Assembly: GCF_000219625.1 (NCBI RefSeq)
Contig: NC_018214.1
Location: 2,542,001 to 2,606,000, forward strand
Direction of reading: 5' to 3'
Length of the DNA: 64,000 bases
Origin: Zymoseptoria tritici IPO323
Taxonomy: Eukaryota; Ascomycota; Dothideomycetes; Mycosphaerellales; Mycosphaerellaceae
Positions 43,151 to 54,977 of this stretch are shown here, one piece after another. Every line of letters starts with the position of its first letter. The first letter of the stretch is position 1. Below the pieces are notes generated by a model that searched no databases, was not told the DNA's origin, and worked only from the letters and a program-made list of their open reading frames with translations. The translations under genes were made by a program, and so were the position numbers.

Positions 43151-44113
43151 ATGTCCATCTTTGCTGGAAACGTCACTTGCAGGCAAGTCACATCCAACAC
43201 TGACAGTCTTTCACTCGCACAAGCCGGGGCAAACAGCCTCGTTCCAGCATGTACAAGATCGACCGTCATGGCAGAGGCAGAAGCTCTACTGAAAGATCTG
43301 AACAACATGACCGCTGTTAACATTGCTGCAGACTACCACGAGATTTGGGAGCGACGCTCTCACCGCATTCAGTCTGTCGTCAGACCCTTGGGTTCACGAG
43401 CGACGTACGACGAGACAAAGGCTCTCAGGGATGTTCAGCTCAAGCTGCTTGAGCACAAAACGCAGATCGTCGCTTTGTGCAAGCTTGACGACAATGAGGA
43501 CGACGATGGACTCTTTGTTGCAGAACCAAGAATACCGGAGGCCATCAAAGTCGCATTCTTCGCAGCGGAACAGAACAAGTCTCGCCTGCACAGCCCTGCA
43601 CGTTCAGCCCAAGGTACGTCTACATCGAAAGGCAGCTCCCTACGATCACACAGCTCGTCACCAAGGGCTGGTCAGACCGGCTCAGAAGTCGTGGCAAGGC
43701 TGCTCAAGCGGTACAACGATCGCAAAGGCGATCCAGCTAACAAGAGCGTGGTTGCCATCTGCCGAGGTCACCCGGACGACATTGCCTACGACAACCTTCT
43801 TGTTTGCCTCAGACGGAAGAACGCCCCTGAGCTGATCGAACGGATCAACTCATGTAGACCTCTGCACGAGCATCTTAACCTTGGTCAGGTGAAGCATCGC
43901 TACGATCTCGCGATCGCAAGAGTTTCATCTGACAGGGGGATGTCCGCGGCGGATCTGAAGGGATTGATCAGTCGTGTGAGGATGGCTAGACGGTTACCGC
44001 CGATCGAAGATGCTTTCGTCAGTGAGGCGACTATCATGAGGCGGGAGAGGGAGAGATCTGGTGCTCATGTCATGTATCGTGGTGGAATAGGTAAGTCTCC
44101 GAAGAACTCTTGA
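43151..44113 (+). CDS. Hypothetical protein, conserved-looking, no known domain
   Basis: Open frame of 320 residues from ATG 43151 (MSIFAGNVTC); a second start at 43268 (MAEAEALLKDLNN) is equally possible and gives 281 residues. The product is polar and helical with a Ser-rich middle (SKGSSLRSHSSSPRAG) and a basic second half (RVRMARRLPP, MRRERERSGAH). No signal peptide, transmembrane helix or catalytic motif is seen. Near the 3' end a strong donor GTAAGT at 44092 pairs with a CAG at about 44136; using it would replace the last residues (GKSPKNS) by a ~33-residue tail ending at a TAG near 44230. Codon usage is steady through the frame, which argues for a real gene. Confidence 0.55.
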   Translation: MSIFAGNVTCRQVTSNTDSLSLAQAGANSLVPACTRSTVMAEAEALLKDLNNMTAVNIAADYHEIWERRSHRIQSVVRPLGSRATYDETKALRDVQLKLLEHKTQIVALCKLDDNEDDDGLFVAEPRIPEAIKVAFFAAEQNKSRLHSPARSAQGTSTSKGSSLRSHSSSPRAGQTGSEVVARLLKRYNDRKGDPANKSVVAICRGHPDDIAYDNLLVCLRRKNAPELIERINSCRPLHEHLNLGQVKHRYDLAIARVSSDRGMSAADLKGLISRVRMARRLPPIEDAFVSEATIMRRERERSGAHVMYRGGIGKSPKNS

Positions 44114-44978
44114 ATCAGCTGGCCTGGTGATGCAGAGAACGCTATAGATGTGTGCAATGAATATTCTATCCTGAAAACGCTCCACGCTCTGTATCTTCAG
44201 TTTGTGAATGTGTGCCTCTTTGACAATTAGTCGGACTTCAATCCATGAGGTGTCATTGTTGTTGACCCTGGTGTGGGGCGCCAAGACTTTGAATTCTGCA
44301 TCTATATACTTGACCTCACTCCTTCACACCCTCCACTCCATCCACTCCCTCCCGTTCATTCACTCAATCTCTTCGTATTTCACTCAAAAATTGCGGCGTA
44401 TGTCCATCGTCTCAGCATACTCGCAGTCATATTCGATCTCAGCGCTTTTGTCCACGCTGGCGGAGGTCCCACTCTCATGCATCCGGCCCACCCTTGAGCT
44501 CGACGGGTAGGCGCATCGTTTCGTGATAAGATGGTGGGGAGCGAAAGAGCTGTACTTCGCGTGCTATAGCACGGGAGTGCGCGCAATGTCCGCTGTAAGT
44601 CCGCTTTGTTAGATCAGACGATGACTTGGCACAGATCAGCATGAGTGGTACAGAGACTTTGATGCCGTTGGATGATGGTCCAGCAGACCATCGTGTATGT
44701 AAGTCGAGCGTCGTGTCGAAAGATGAGTGCGTATTGCGTGGGGATGAAGTGCTCGGCGGTGGATATATTTGATGGTGGTACAGACGGGCATGTTACAGGG
44801 ATGCCTCCCGCGCACGAAGATCTCCATCCCGCTCCGTTTGTCTCTGGGCGCTGTTCCTCTCCTTCTTCGTCTCTTCACCTCCTCCTCTTCCCAAGCTCTC
44901 ATCTTGTCATCTCCTCTCCGGCAGTGCTGGTCGTCCACCACCCAAACAGTGCGGCATCGACACGCCACGGCCCACAAT
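44114..44978. other. Intergenic, 0.87 kb
   Basis: Pyrimidine-rich (ctccactccatccactccc near 44331); probably the promoter and leader of the next gene. Short frames here show no motifs. A possible 3' exon of the preceding gene extends to about 44230. Confidence 0.45.
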
Positions 44979-47975
44979 ATGACCTCCGCCTACAATCTCA
45001 TCCAGCGGATGCTCGACCATCTCCGTTTCGACATGACTCCGGACGAGCTCGAGCCGTACATTGCGCAGCTTGACCGCACGCCCCAAGAGGCCGAATTCGA
45101 CCGCCAAATGCTTTCCGCCTTCGGCCCCGACCGGACACCAAATGTGGACGCAATGACCAAGCTTCGACGACGGCGTTCGGTGCGCCAAATGATGGATCGA
45201 GATCAAATCAGTCACAGCATACCTTGCCCAGGCTACGGTTATGCGTACGCAAAGTATCCGCATCAATCATCAGCGCCTCCACCAGGATGCCGAGAGACCT
45301 GCAAGATGTGCTCACGCTCGTTCCTGTGTGGTCTGAAAATGGTGAGCCGCTCTTACGTCGCTTGCTTGACGGACTCTGCAGCACAGGCGAAGCTGGACAG
45401 CCTGATGAGTGGCACCTTGGCGAACCTCGCGGAAGTCCGCATGAAGTTGAGTAAATTCGGCAACACAATTCTCCGAAGATGGTGAGCAACCCTCGTCCTC
45501 CGTTTCCGCTACTGAAGTCCTGACGCTGACTCGTCCCAGGCAGAAGATGTCACGTCCGCAGCGCGAAGTACTGTTGCTCAAGGCAAAGCCGAACATGTAC
45601 CGCCAGTCCGGTGGCTATATCCGTGAAGCAGACAAGAGTTGGGCTCACGACATCCGGCATCGCGACCTGTATCTCCTCCCTTGGCTCAATGTGGAAGTCT
45701 TGGCCAAAGATGCTTCCCTGCTTCCGGCACTGATGCACTATCGCTCATCCTTCAGCCCCTGCGATTTCGCAGAGTTCGACCACCAACAGATCGACTACAG
45801 CTTCAGGCTGGACATGCTCGCACTGGAATACAATCCTCATTGCGTGACGATGCAGGGCCAGAATTTCGGCAAGCTGGTCCACTGGGACACTGATGCCTTT
45901 CACCGTGCCGATATGACCAGCTTTGCTCGAGCGCTGCTGACCTTCGACGCCCAACACACGCTGTCGACATTCCTAGCCAACGCAATCACTCTGATGATGA
46001 ATCAGAGCAGTGGTCTGTGGCAGGAGAGCGGCCAGTCCAAGCTTCACAACCTCGTGCAGAACAGCGTGCTCTCGTCGAGCAAATTGATCACTGTAACCAC
46101 ATTTTCCGGCACCCCGTTCTCGGCACCGCCATCATTCGACATTGACAGTATCGTGGACGCACTCCTGGGTCGACTCCGAGCCGCCGAAGATGACCTGTGG
46201 CTCTTGCAAACGGACGCTGTAGTGGCGCACGATCACATCTCTCGCATGAATGGGTCTTTGGTGGACACCTTGCCCGAGAATGGCTCGACTGACACAAATG
46301 ATGTGAAGCTTGTCCGGCGGATGATGCTTGCTGTCTCTATGGTTGAAGATTGGCAGTATGTCCTTGACGAAGCCACGATCTCGCAAGCCACGATCTCCGC
46401 TGGACGTAGCGATGTCAACTTGGGACAAGCGCTGCCGAAGGCATACGCTGACGCTCTTGCGATACTTGAATGGGTTCTGCAGAAGCATCTTGAGACTCTC
46501 GCTTCCAATGTTGGACTTCTCATGATTTCCTCCGGCGCCTTCAACAAGTTTGTGAGCTGGGCAGAGGTTTGTTCTAATCTCCTACCCTCCCACCGCCGGC
46601 TCATGGTTACTAACACAATATAGTCGGACCAATATGTCATCGGTGCAACCCACAAAGAGCTTCTGAAAGATCCGGTCTTTTTCCATTTGATTCACATTCG
46701 CACATACCACGAGGACAATTCGTTGCCCTTGTCTTTCCACATTCAACAGTTGGGGGAACATCTGGAGAAGGCAACCGCCAAGGACAGCGCTCGAATCGAC
46801 AGCTTACTTTGGAACATCGTCGAGGATGTAGCAGTGGTGTATGATGCGCTTACCGCCGTGAGGCTTCATCGACCTCGCGCACCCATCCCAGCCGGTATGA
46901 CGAGTCCACTAGGTGAGTAGACATTGAATTAGCGTGAACTGTCTGCAGGCTGACTGTTTGTTTTGCAGAGATGGTGAAGTCTTCAAGAGGTCCAAGTAGG
47001 CAAGACCAGCTCGTTGCTTATGAGTGGGCCGAGAAAACTGGATCGCAAGCGATGATCGACTTTGTGAAGCGCAACGTGCTTCAGATGAAGATCCACCTCA
47101 CACACATCGCCGGACCACCGGAGTCTCATCCATACAACGACCTTAAGGATACCCTGAAGAAGTTCCTCAGCCTGCCGTGTCCTTCGGGGAAATCGACGAT
47201 AGAGACGCTGATCGCTTTGGATCGTTCAAATTATGCTCTTCGCATGTTCTGGATCAATGTCGAGGAATGGAGATTCAGTCAGTTCGAGACGATGCCTAGC
47301 TCCGCCGAAGAGCTCGAGTATTACCAGGGCCGTATTTTCGATGGACTGATGCCATCGACTGGGCACCCCTGGCCTCTTGAGAGGCGCCGTTTGCTGGACG
47401 AGATTATGATCAAGGGTGAGAAAGTATTGTACTTCCAAAAGAGATCGCCGGCATCATGCTGACCTTTGCTAGAATGCGCGCACGCTCTACGTCAAGTCGA
47501 CAAAGTCAGCCTTCCGGAAACTCCACCGCAGACGGTGTGGGGCGAGGGGAAAGCTTCGTCCGAACCTGTCGCAGCGCCCAAGAACAAGATCAGAGTTCGC
47601 GAGAGTACGTACGGCCACTCCAACGAGGCCGCCGAGCCCGAGATCGAAATCGAGAAGAAAGCCCAGGTGTGCATCAAAGTCGGACAGACGGCAATGATCG
47701 TCTTCACTCGCATGTTTAAGCCTGCGCCCGAGCAGGTGGAGACCAGATGGACCGACTTTGCATCAGCCATGGCAGATGCCGGATTCTCCATTCTACCCGG
47801 CGGAGGTTCTGCCGTCTCATTTCGCAAGGTCGCTACGCGGGAGACCATCGTCTTTCATCGGCCTCATCCGAGCCCGAACATCGCACCCATTGTGCTGAGG
47901 AAAATGGGGAAGAGATTGACCAAGTGGTTTCAGTATGGGCCGAAGACGTTTGTCGAGGAGAAAGGAGGAGAGTGA
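44979..47975 (+). CDS. Large fungal hypothetical protein with HicA-like C-terminal segment
   Basis: Five exons, 44979-45481, 45540-46566, 46624-46912, 46969-47415 and 47473-47975, with introns of 56-58 nt, encode 922 residues. The start context is cacaATGacc. The protein resembles a widespread ascomycete family of unknown function: an N-terminal region with CRETCKMCSRSFLCG (possible zinc knuckle), a helical middle beginning REVLLLKAKPNMYRQSGGYI with PWLNVEVLAKDASLLPALMH, FAEFDHQQI and later helical blocks. The last ~70 residues read AMADAGFSILPGGGSAVSF, then TIVFHRPHPSPNIAPIVL and MGKRLTKWF. The order Gly-Phe, GGSxVxF, then FHxPHP followed by a Lys-rich helix recalls the small alpha-beta fold of HicA-type RNA-binding domains. 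That comparison is by eye only. It converges on the oxalate decarboxylase gene (169 bp). Confidence 0.72.
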
Positions 47976-48144
47976 TTGGACGCAGACAAGAGACGTTTTA
48001 TTGCCGCTGTCAGAGCAGTTGAGCAAGTTACCGCTCAAGATTACCTTGAACGTCCACCTGTGTCCCATCACATGCCGCTTCGCTGTCTCGGACTTCATGC
48101 ATCCGAGACCGGCCTTACGTAGCGATAAATGAACTGTCTCTCTC

Positions 48145-50032
48145 TCACGCAACGATGACTTGCTTCTCCTGCTTCAGCGTTTCCACGAACTCCGTGCTGA
48201 CATTCAACGCCTGCGCCACGACCTCCTTGGGCGTCAATGCCAGCCACTGTGTGAGCGAAATGTCTGCTACGCGGTCCGCCTTGTAAAGTTCAATCCAGAT
48301 CAGTTCCTCGGTCGGGGAGGTGTTCTCAACGTAGTGTCCAGAGTTGGACGGGAAGACAGCTGTGTCGCCCGCGGTGAAGTCGAAGGTGCGGGCGGTAGAG
48401 CCGCCTGTAATCAATGACTAGTTAGTGGACGATGATCATGATGAGAGGCAGGGCTGAGCAGGGAGGATTTACCTAGGAAGACGGTGGCCCGGGCTTGGCC
48501 TTGTGCGAAGAAGACCCATTCGTCGGCCTGCCATACATTCGTTAGCTTAGAAGAGTCTCGCGCGGCAGTGCGGAAGATGTGATGTGGCGAGACGTACATT
48601 TGGATGCCAGTGCAGCTCCCTCAATCCGCCAGGCTTGATCCGCACCACCGACGACGCAATTGTCGTTGCGATGGGAAAGTTGCGTGAGTCGAAGATTTGG
48701 ATACTGCCGCCTCCGCCGGGGACGATCGTTGGAGGCACATCCTGTCAGGGTGTCAATGTCGGTCTGGCTCCGATATGTGTTTGCTTTCGAGAGGTGAGGC
48801 TGATACCTTGGAGCGAATGACATAGGTGAGCTTCGTTTCAGTCAGGTCTCCAAACGGGTGATCCGCTTTCGTGGAGTCGGGAGGAGCGATGCCCTGCAGA
48901 ATCTTCGGGTTCGTTTTGGGCGTGTTTTGGAAGACTGAGACGTCCACGCCTGAGAGAGGTGGTGTCGTTAGCCAGAGCTCTGATATGCTGACACCAAGGA
49001 TGGAGCTATCTTACCAAAGTTCTTGGCCAGGATGTGTTTCGGAGTGTGGGCGATCCAGTCGTCAACGTTGAATGTGACGCCCGTGGCTTCGAAGTCGCCG
49101 TCGTCGAAGGCCAGGAGGAACTAAATACGAATAAGAATCTGCGAAGGGACTGCGAAAGGTCTTCTGCTGCATCATCTCTTACCGATACGCACCTCGTTCT
49201 CGTCATCCAGCCCTTGTACGCCATGCGCCACACCCTTTGGGAAGAACCAGATGTCGCCGACCTCGAGGATCTCGTATTGGTTTTGTCCGAATTCGTTGAC
49301 CGCCGAGATGGCCACTCGACCGGCGTACACAAAGGCCCATTCGGACTGTTCAAAGGCAAGCAAGCATGCACTGTCAGCCGAGCATCCTTTCCGCTCAAGT
49401 GCGGTAGACATTTCGAAACTCACCACCCTATGCCAATGCAACTCTCGGTAAGCGCCCTTTTTCAAATGCTGCTGTGCGCTGGAAATGTCCACGCTGGCGG
49501 GTAGATCGGTGATGACCTGCTCGCGCGCCCAGCCGCCATTGAAGAGTGCCGTCTTGGAGTCGGAGAAGCGCCACTTCAGGTTCGGCACGACGCCTGTGTC
49601 GGTGGATTCTTGGCCCAGGTTGCTGGGATTTTGGATGTCGATGATGGAGTTTGTACCGCCTGTTGGCGAGAGAGGTCAGTGCTGAATGTCTCTGAGACTG
49701 GCCAGGACTTGTCCATGCATACCGAGAAGCGTGGCTCCCTTCTTTGTTTCGTCGTTGATCGGCTCGCCTTTGGCAAGGTCTCCGGAGGCATAGCCTGGCA
49801 CAGTCACATCTGGAGCTTGCGAAGACCCAATAGGTTTCTCCTGATACTCTCCGCTGCGGCGCTCGAGGTGAGGTCGAAGATGCTTTGACTTGATCGTGGA
49901 TGGCAGACCTCGTTGAAAATTGAACGCTTTCTTGACGAGAGCAGAGTCTTGCTTGTCACGTGCTGGAACAGAAAAGGGCGATCCGTCCGCTGTGAAGGCA
50001 AACGCGCCGGCGAGTAACAATGAGAACTTCAT
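48145..50032 (-). CDS. Secreted bicupin oxalate decarboxylase
   Basis: Eight minus-strand exons, 50032-49723, 49659-49424, 49345-49193, 49120-49015, 48949-48807, 48741-48598, 48527-48473 and 48404-48145, with introns of 63-78 nt, give 468 residues. The signal peptide is [19 protein letters not shown]. Cupin 1 has the Mn site HWHRVSE (His178, His180, Glu184) and His223 in PKGVAHGVQ; cupin 2 has HWHPNADE (His360, His362, Glu367) and His406 in [27 protein letters not shown] and [11 protein letters not shown] are also typical. The enzyme splits oxalate to formate and CO2. The cupin-1 lid, SENST-like in bacterial enzymes, reads [11 protein letters not shown] (240-250), so lid chemistry may differ. 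An in-frame ATG seven codons earlier would spoil the signal peptide. All metal ligands are present. Confidence 0.93.
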
Positions 50033-51968
50033 GTTTGAGCGATGATCTGCCACAGAATTCGCGTTTCGTGAGACTTATACCTGTAAGGTCTGGAGCAACC
50101 TCCCGTCGCACGATTTCGTTGATCGATGCGCAGGTTCGAGCGGTGCACGATCATCGCTTGCGATCGATGTCACCATAGGTCCTGGTCATGATGCTCGATC
50201 GAAAGGTTCAACGACTTGAGGGGTGCACTCATGTCCATGGACCGGGCAAAGGACGTGCTCATCCGCAGGACTCACCGTCGATATCGCGATCAATGCCTCC
50301 TTCGGTTAGCTGTTTTAACAGTTGCTCGATCTCACATTGGCTCGAAAAGTTCCACATCCTGCCCAAGGAGCGGTGTCTACCCTTCGGAAACCAAGCTTAG
50401 AAACATGCCTGCGAGACCTCGAGGCCTGCTCAAACTGCGTCACTACGTCGACCACTTCGGCCAAGTCTCGATGACTTCCTGAGCTGGAATTGGCTCGTCA
50501 ATATCGCCGCCCTGTCCAACATGCGAACCGATTCTTGGCTTGGGTGAAAGACCTGTGGGCATGCAGGTGCTATGCTAGGATGCTGCATACAATAGCGCCT
50601 CCTTGGCTCAAATTCGGGAATGGCATCATTTGCTGGCGAGATGAGCGAGCTTTTCACCGTGTGACTGGTACTCGGGGGTAATTGAGGTCAAGGATGGATC
50701 GAAATATGGACGTGACATGTCGTTGCACACGAAGGGCGGAGGACAACTGGAATGTCTGCCCGGGAGCGGTTGCAGCCGGCTTGGCAAATATGGCGGGATT
50801 CTACACGGGCGGACGTCACCCGCTCTCACTTCATCAACAACAACAATATCAGGCTGTGTTGCGTTTCCGCTCGTTTCGTGATTCGACCGCTCTCCGTGTA
50901 TGACTACCAGCTATACTGCAGTACCGGGAACTGAACACCCTCGAAGGTCTGCTGCTCGGCTCCTGCTGCAGCCGAATATGCGAAATGCATGCTGGACATT
51001 GCGCCATCAGTCGAAGTGCCCAACCCTAGCAGACATATCGCTCCTGCAAAGTCTGGTGAACTTGGCAACATTGCTGCCCTACCCCCACGCTGGAGCGCAT
51101 CTTTGCAAGGAATGAAGCACCTCTTCTGCCGACTAGGCCTCTGAAATGCACACTACGAGCCATTGGCGTGGCAATCATGCGGGTTTCCTGCGAGCGGTAT
51201 CAGGGAGATGGTGACGGGACATCTTCCGATGCGGCGGTCGAGTGTTTCTGACGCATGTCCTGTTCGTGTGGCTCCCAATGCGCATTTCGAAAGCGCCAAT
51301 CCCGATCATTCGACGTCGTTCGTTCGCATAGACTGCACAGGAGACCAGGATGTTCATCAAGTCGACCCGGTCTTCGGTCTTCTTCCTCTGTGATGATCGA
51401 CATTCGCTATGCTGGCCAGCAATGGCGCAATTGTCCTTTGGAGGTGAGCTAGATGCCTCTTGCACACCGCTCCGAGCGAGTGTTGGTAAGCCTGCCATCC
51501 GGTAGTTCGGGTTCGTCCAACACTATCGACCATTCTGGACATGCCCAAGAAGCGGTGTGGACCATTCAAGCGACCTGCATGATACTCCGCCATCGATGCA
51601 TTCAAGTGCATGCCGGACCTTCCAACGGTCTGTCCCGGATCTTGCAGCAGCCGTTCGTTGTGGAGCTTGCCCGCCAGAGCGACACGAAGTCGACATCTGT
51701 TGATATTCTCGCGACATATTTCGACCAGCGCTACGCAGAGAGCGGTCACCATCGTCACCTCCGGCAGTTGGTATGTGTGAGGGAAGCAGTGTCTAACAGG
51801 CATTGTCGATTGCGAGCGAATGTTGGACGATTTGCGATTGAAGCACGGACAACGACCGAGCGAGTGTTGTGGGACAAGTCAACTATAAGGGTGGCAGACC
51901 TAAGACCCAGAGACGTGGCAACTTGCTCATACAGTCCTCGAAATCTTTCTCATTCCTGCTCAAAGGGC
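50033..51968. other. Divergent intergenic, 1.9 kb, no gene recognised
   Basis: This separates the oxalate decarboxylase and SBP56-family genes, both for secreted proteins and transcribed outward, so both promoters lie here. Frames within it lack domain motifs or consistent codon bias. A CACGTG-containing tcacgtgctgg at about 49957 is inside the decarboxylase coding region, not here. Confidence 0.5.
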
Positions 51969-53937
51969 ATGCACCATTTCCTCAAGATGAAACACCTCGG
52001 ACTCCTCTTCACTGCTTGCGTCATCAGCTTGACAACTGCTCGTCCAACCAGCGGTGCAGCTGCGTTGAAGAAGCTGGCGCCACGATCTCCTGAACCACTT
52101 GGTGGCTATTCACTGCCGCCGCTCATTCCACACACTCCGGTCTGTTCCGTCAACACTCCGAGTGACTAAGCTGATTGATGCTGACTTGGTTTGATTACCA
52201 GCTCGACCAAACGATTAACGACGTTGCGCCGCCACTGCCGATTCTTCAGATCCCGACTCCCGCGCTTCCAAATCCAGGGTACACGCCGAGTGACATCAAA
52301 CCGAAGAAGCTGGTATTCGTGTGGACCGGAGCGGGTGACAACAAGCATGCGGACATTTTGGTGAGTACTGCTCGAGCTGTCCAGAGGCCTCCATCTTCTA
52401 ACATCGTCGAACAGATATCATTCAGCCTTGACGACGATACGTTCGGGACTGTACTTCGTGTCGTTGAAGTGCCGACTTCTGGGAACAGCCCGCATCACTC
52501 TGGTGTATCCCACGACGGCAAGACTTTGTGGGGTGGCGGTCTGTTGGCGTTGTTGAAGACGCAGGACACAGGATACTACTTTGATGTCTCTAACGTCTAC
52601 GAGCCGACGTAAGTGGGCGTGGATATGATGTGAAGACGCATCGCTGACCCTCTCTCTTCTGCCAGATTCTGGAAGTCCGACCGTGCGCTGCTCGGGTCCA
52701 TCGCCGACGAGATTGTCGCAAAGCCTGAAGGTGGATTCTTCATCACCTATATGGGATCAGAAGTGGGCTTGGCTCCTGGTGCGTTGTCCTCCGAGCGGAC
52801 CTGTCACTCCTTTACTGACCTCACTCGCAGGCCGCCTTATCGAGACTGACGACAACTACAACATTATCCACGAATGGCCCGAAGACCCCGCCGGTGAAGC
52901 GAACATCTTGGAATCTCAATTCTCGCCACACGGGCTCAGCATCGACTTCGAGCGCAACCTCATGTTCACGTCAGACTTTATCGTTCCCGCATCTATCTTG
53001 CATCCAGTCAGCGACCTCAATGGAGGAGAGAGGATCAGCGCAGATAGTGTCCGACTATGGGACCTCACCGACCGCACCATCCTCAACACTATACACATAC
53101 CGAATGGTGGCGGCATCCAAGATGTCAAATTTGTGAGTCCTCGTGCATGCACTGCGGGATTATTCTTCTGACACTCCGCACAGATTCCCGGCAACCCAGA
53201 TGGTGCTGCTATTGCGACCGCCGTCGGGCCTGGGCAGGTATGGATTATTTACCCTTACCAGAAGGATAGCAATGGCAAGCCGGGTCGTGCGGAGCTGCTG
53301 TACGACTACAAACTGCCAAAGACGACCGCCATCTATTCGACGCTTTCCAAGGACGGCCGATTTGCGTACTGTGAGTAGGCCGCTAGATGTTAATTGAAGT
53401 GCATGCTAACGCCGACCAGTCACGTTTACCACCGCAAACAGAATCTGTAGGTTACAGCCTTTCACCTGCGCCACTGTGATCCTTTGCTGACCGACGCTTC
53501 TTTTCAGCCGCCCTCGACATATCCGACCTGTCCAACCCGATCCGTCTCGACGATCCGAACGAAGTTCAACCTACCGTCGGGCCCCACTATCTCAAATTGA
53601 CGCCCGACGAGAAGGCTCTCGTTGTGTGCGATTACTTCGTACAAACCGGTTCGATCGGTGAGTCTTGTTGTCGATGCACGAGCTGAACACGTACTTACTC
53701 TACCTAGGGATTATTAACACCGACGCCGACTACAAAGTCCTGTACATTGACGTCCTTCCGAACGGAGGATTGTCCTTTAACCGCACCATCGATACCGCGG
53801 GATTGTTTCCGCAGTATGGAGGAGCAAAACCGCACTCGGTGTATGTCGTCTTGTCGTCTCCTGGTCGAAACTAGAACTAACGAGAACATAGTGTTGTATA
53901 TGACCTTACAGATCCGGAGAACCCGCTGTGGTACTAG
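51969..53937 (+). CDS. Secreted SBP56 / methanethiol oxidase-family beta-propeller protein
   Basis: Ten exons, 51969-52139, 52202-52360, 52415-52608, 52666-52778, 52831-53132, 53184-53370, 53420-53446, 53508-53657, 53708-53840 and 53892-53937, encode 493 residues; exon 7 is only 27 nt. A signal peptide follows MKHLGLLFTACVISLTTA (an alternative start is 51987). The body matches selenium-binding protein 56/methanethiol oxidase propellers: FVWTGAGDNKHADIL, SPHHSGVSHDGKTLWGGGLL, TQDTGYYFDVSN, ITYMGSEVGLAPGRLIE, FSPHGLSIDFERNLMFTSDF, SVRLWDLTDR, HYLKLTPDEKALVVCDYF and AKPHSVVVYDL. SELENBP1 oxidises methanethiol to formaldehyde, H2S and H2O2 with copper bound by His residues; most of those His-containing motifs remain. 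Secretion is unusual for this family. The 54-nt second intron has no in-frame stop. Confidence 0.78.
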
Positions 53938-54977
53938 GCACGGTAGAGAGAACGGCGGAGAATTGGCAAAGCAATGCGAGCATCGGAAACATGCGGGCTA
54001 CTTAGTAGTATTCTAATGAAAATCAGCCAGCATTGACAGTACGGCGTCGGCCACGACTGCCCCATTCAGCACTCAATGTACCGCTCGCTCACTCGCTCTT
54101 AGTAAGCTGCGAGTCCCGGCTGGTGTTCATTTTGCGCGCTAGTCAACGATTTCTCTGTGATCTCCTGCGGCAGTCTGCTGAAGTAGGTCTTCCCGGTATA
54201 CCTCTTTGGCTTCACCACCTGGATGTATCGAACGCCTAAGCCCGCTTCCATCTCGTTTCCCCAATTTTCGTCGCTTCGTTTGGGGTCGAGCCGTCGTCTA
54301 CGATCCAGATCATCTTCGGTTCTTTGCGGAAGTGGATCGCCACGTCGGCTGTCATCGTCACGTGCGGTCGAGAATGACTGGCGCAAACGTTGTAGGTTTG
54401 TAGTGAAGGTGAATGGATTGTAGTCCCAAACTTTCGACAAACACCACACTCCCGCGACAACAAACATACCAAGTACCTGCGCAGACTCACCCAAAGCGTG
54501 TGTCTGAGCTCTTTTCAATACTCCACAGAACGATTCGGCCTGCTATCGACTTCTCATTGACGGCAAAAGCGCGGATTGCGTCATCTTCATCTGATTGCCG
54601 CAGCATTTCACTTCACTTGCTTTCTGCTGCCGGCCTCTTCTCTCCCTGTACAAACTTTTCTGCTCTTCTCTTCTCGAACATCCCCTCTTTATCTTCCTCA
54701 GCTCCACGACCACCTCTCCTAAACCACACCACCACCACACCACCACCTCATTCGACATCGACCACACTCCGCGCACCACATCTGCAATCGAACACGAGCT
54801 CTGCGCGCACGCTGGAAGTGCTCGAAGACAATTCATTAGCACGTGCGCATTTATCGGCTGCATGCACCCCTCTCGCGAGAGTCTCTTAATCCGGAAGGCT
54901 TCTACCAGCCCCACACGCTGGACGTCGCCCACATGTGGGATTGGGTTTACAAAACTATCACAGCAGGAGCGCACATC
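53938..54977. other. Intergenic, about 1 kb, one doubtful minus-strand frame
   Basis: Apart from the weak frame at 54099-54518 (listed separately), this holds the promoter of the acidic protein gene. The stretch 54690-54780 is rich in CCACCAC/CACC triplets (accaccacaccaccacctca). Confidence 0.45.
54099..54518 (-). CDS. Doubtful ORF, possible gene remnant
   Basis: A 139-codon frame. Only its last third looks protein-like (VRYIQVVKPKRYTGKTYFSR), while a second minus frame just upstream reads KEPKMIWIVDDGSTPNEATK before a stop. The two would join by a one-base shift near 54240, so a frameshifted remnant of a small gene is possible. No family was recognised and the start region is low in conservation. 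Confidence 0.22.
   Translation of the reverse strand: MKRAQTHALGESAQVLGMFVVAGVWCLSKVWDYNPFTFTTNLQRLRQSFSTARDDDSRRGDPLPQRTEDDLDRRRRLDPKRSDENWGNEMEAGLGVRYIQVVKPKRYTGKTYFSRLPQEITEKSLTSAQNEHQPGLAAY

Noticed and set aside
45332..45372. Extra intron in exon 1 of the 922-aa gene (GTGAGC..GCAG)
   Set aside because: Removing it shifts the frame into a stop soon after; the unspliced frame continues cleanly.
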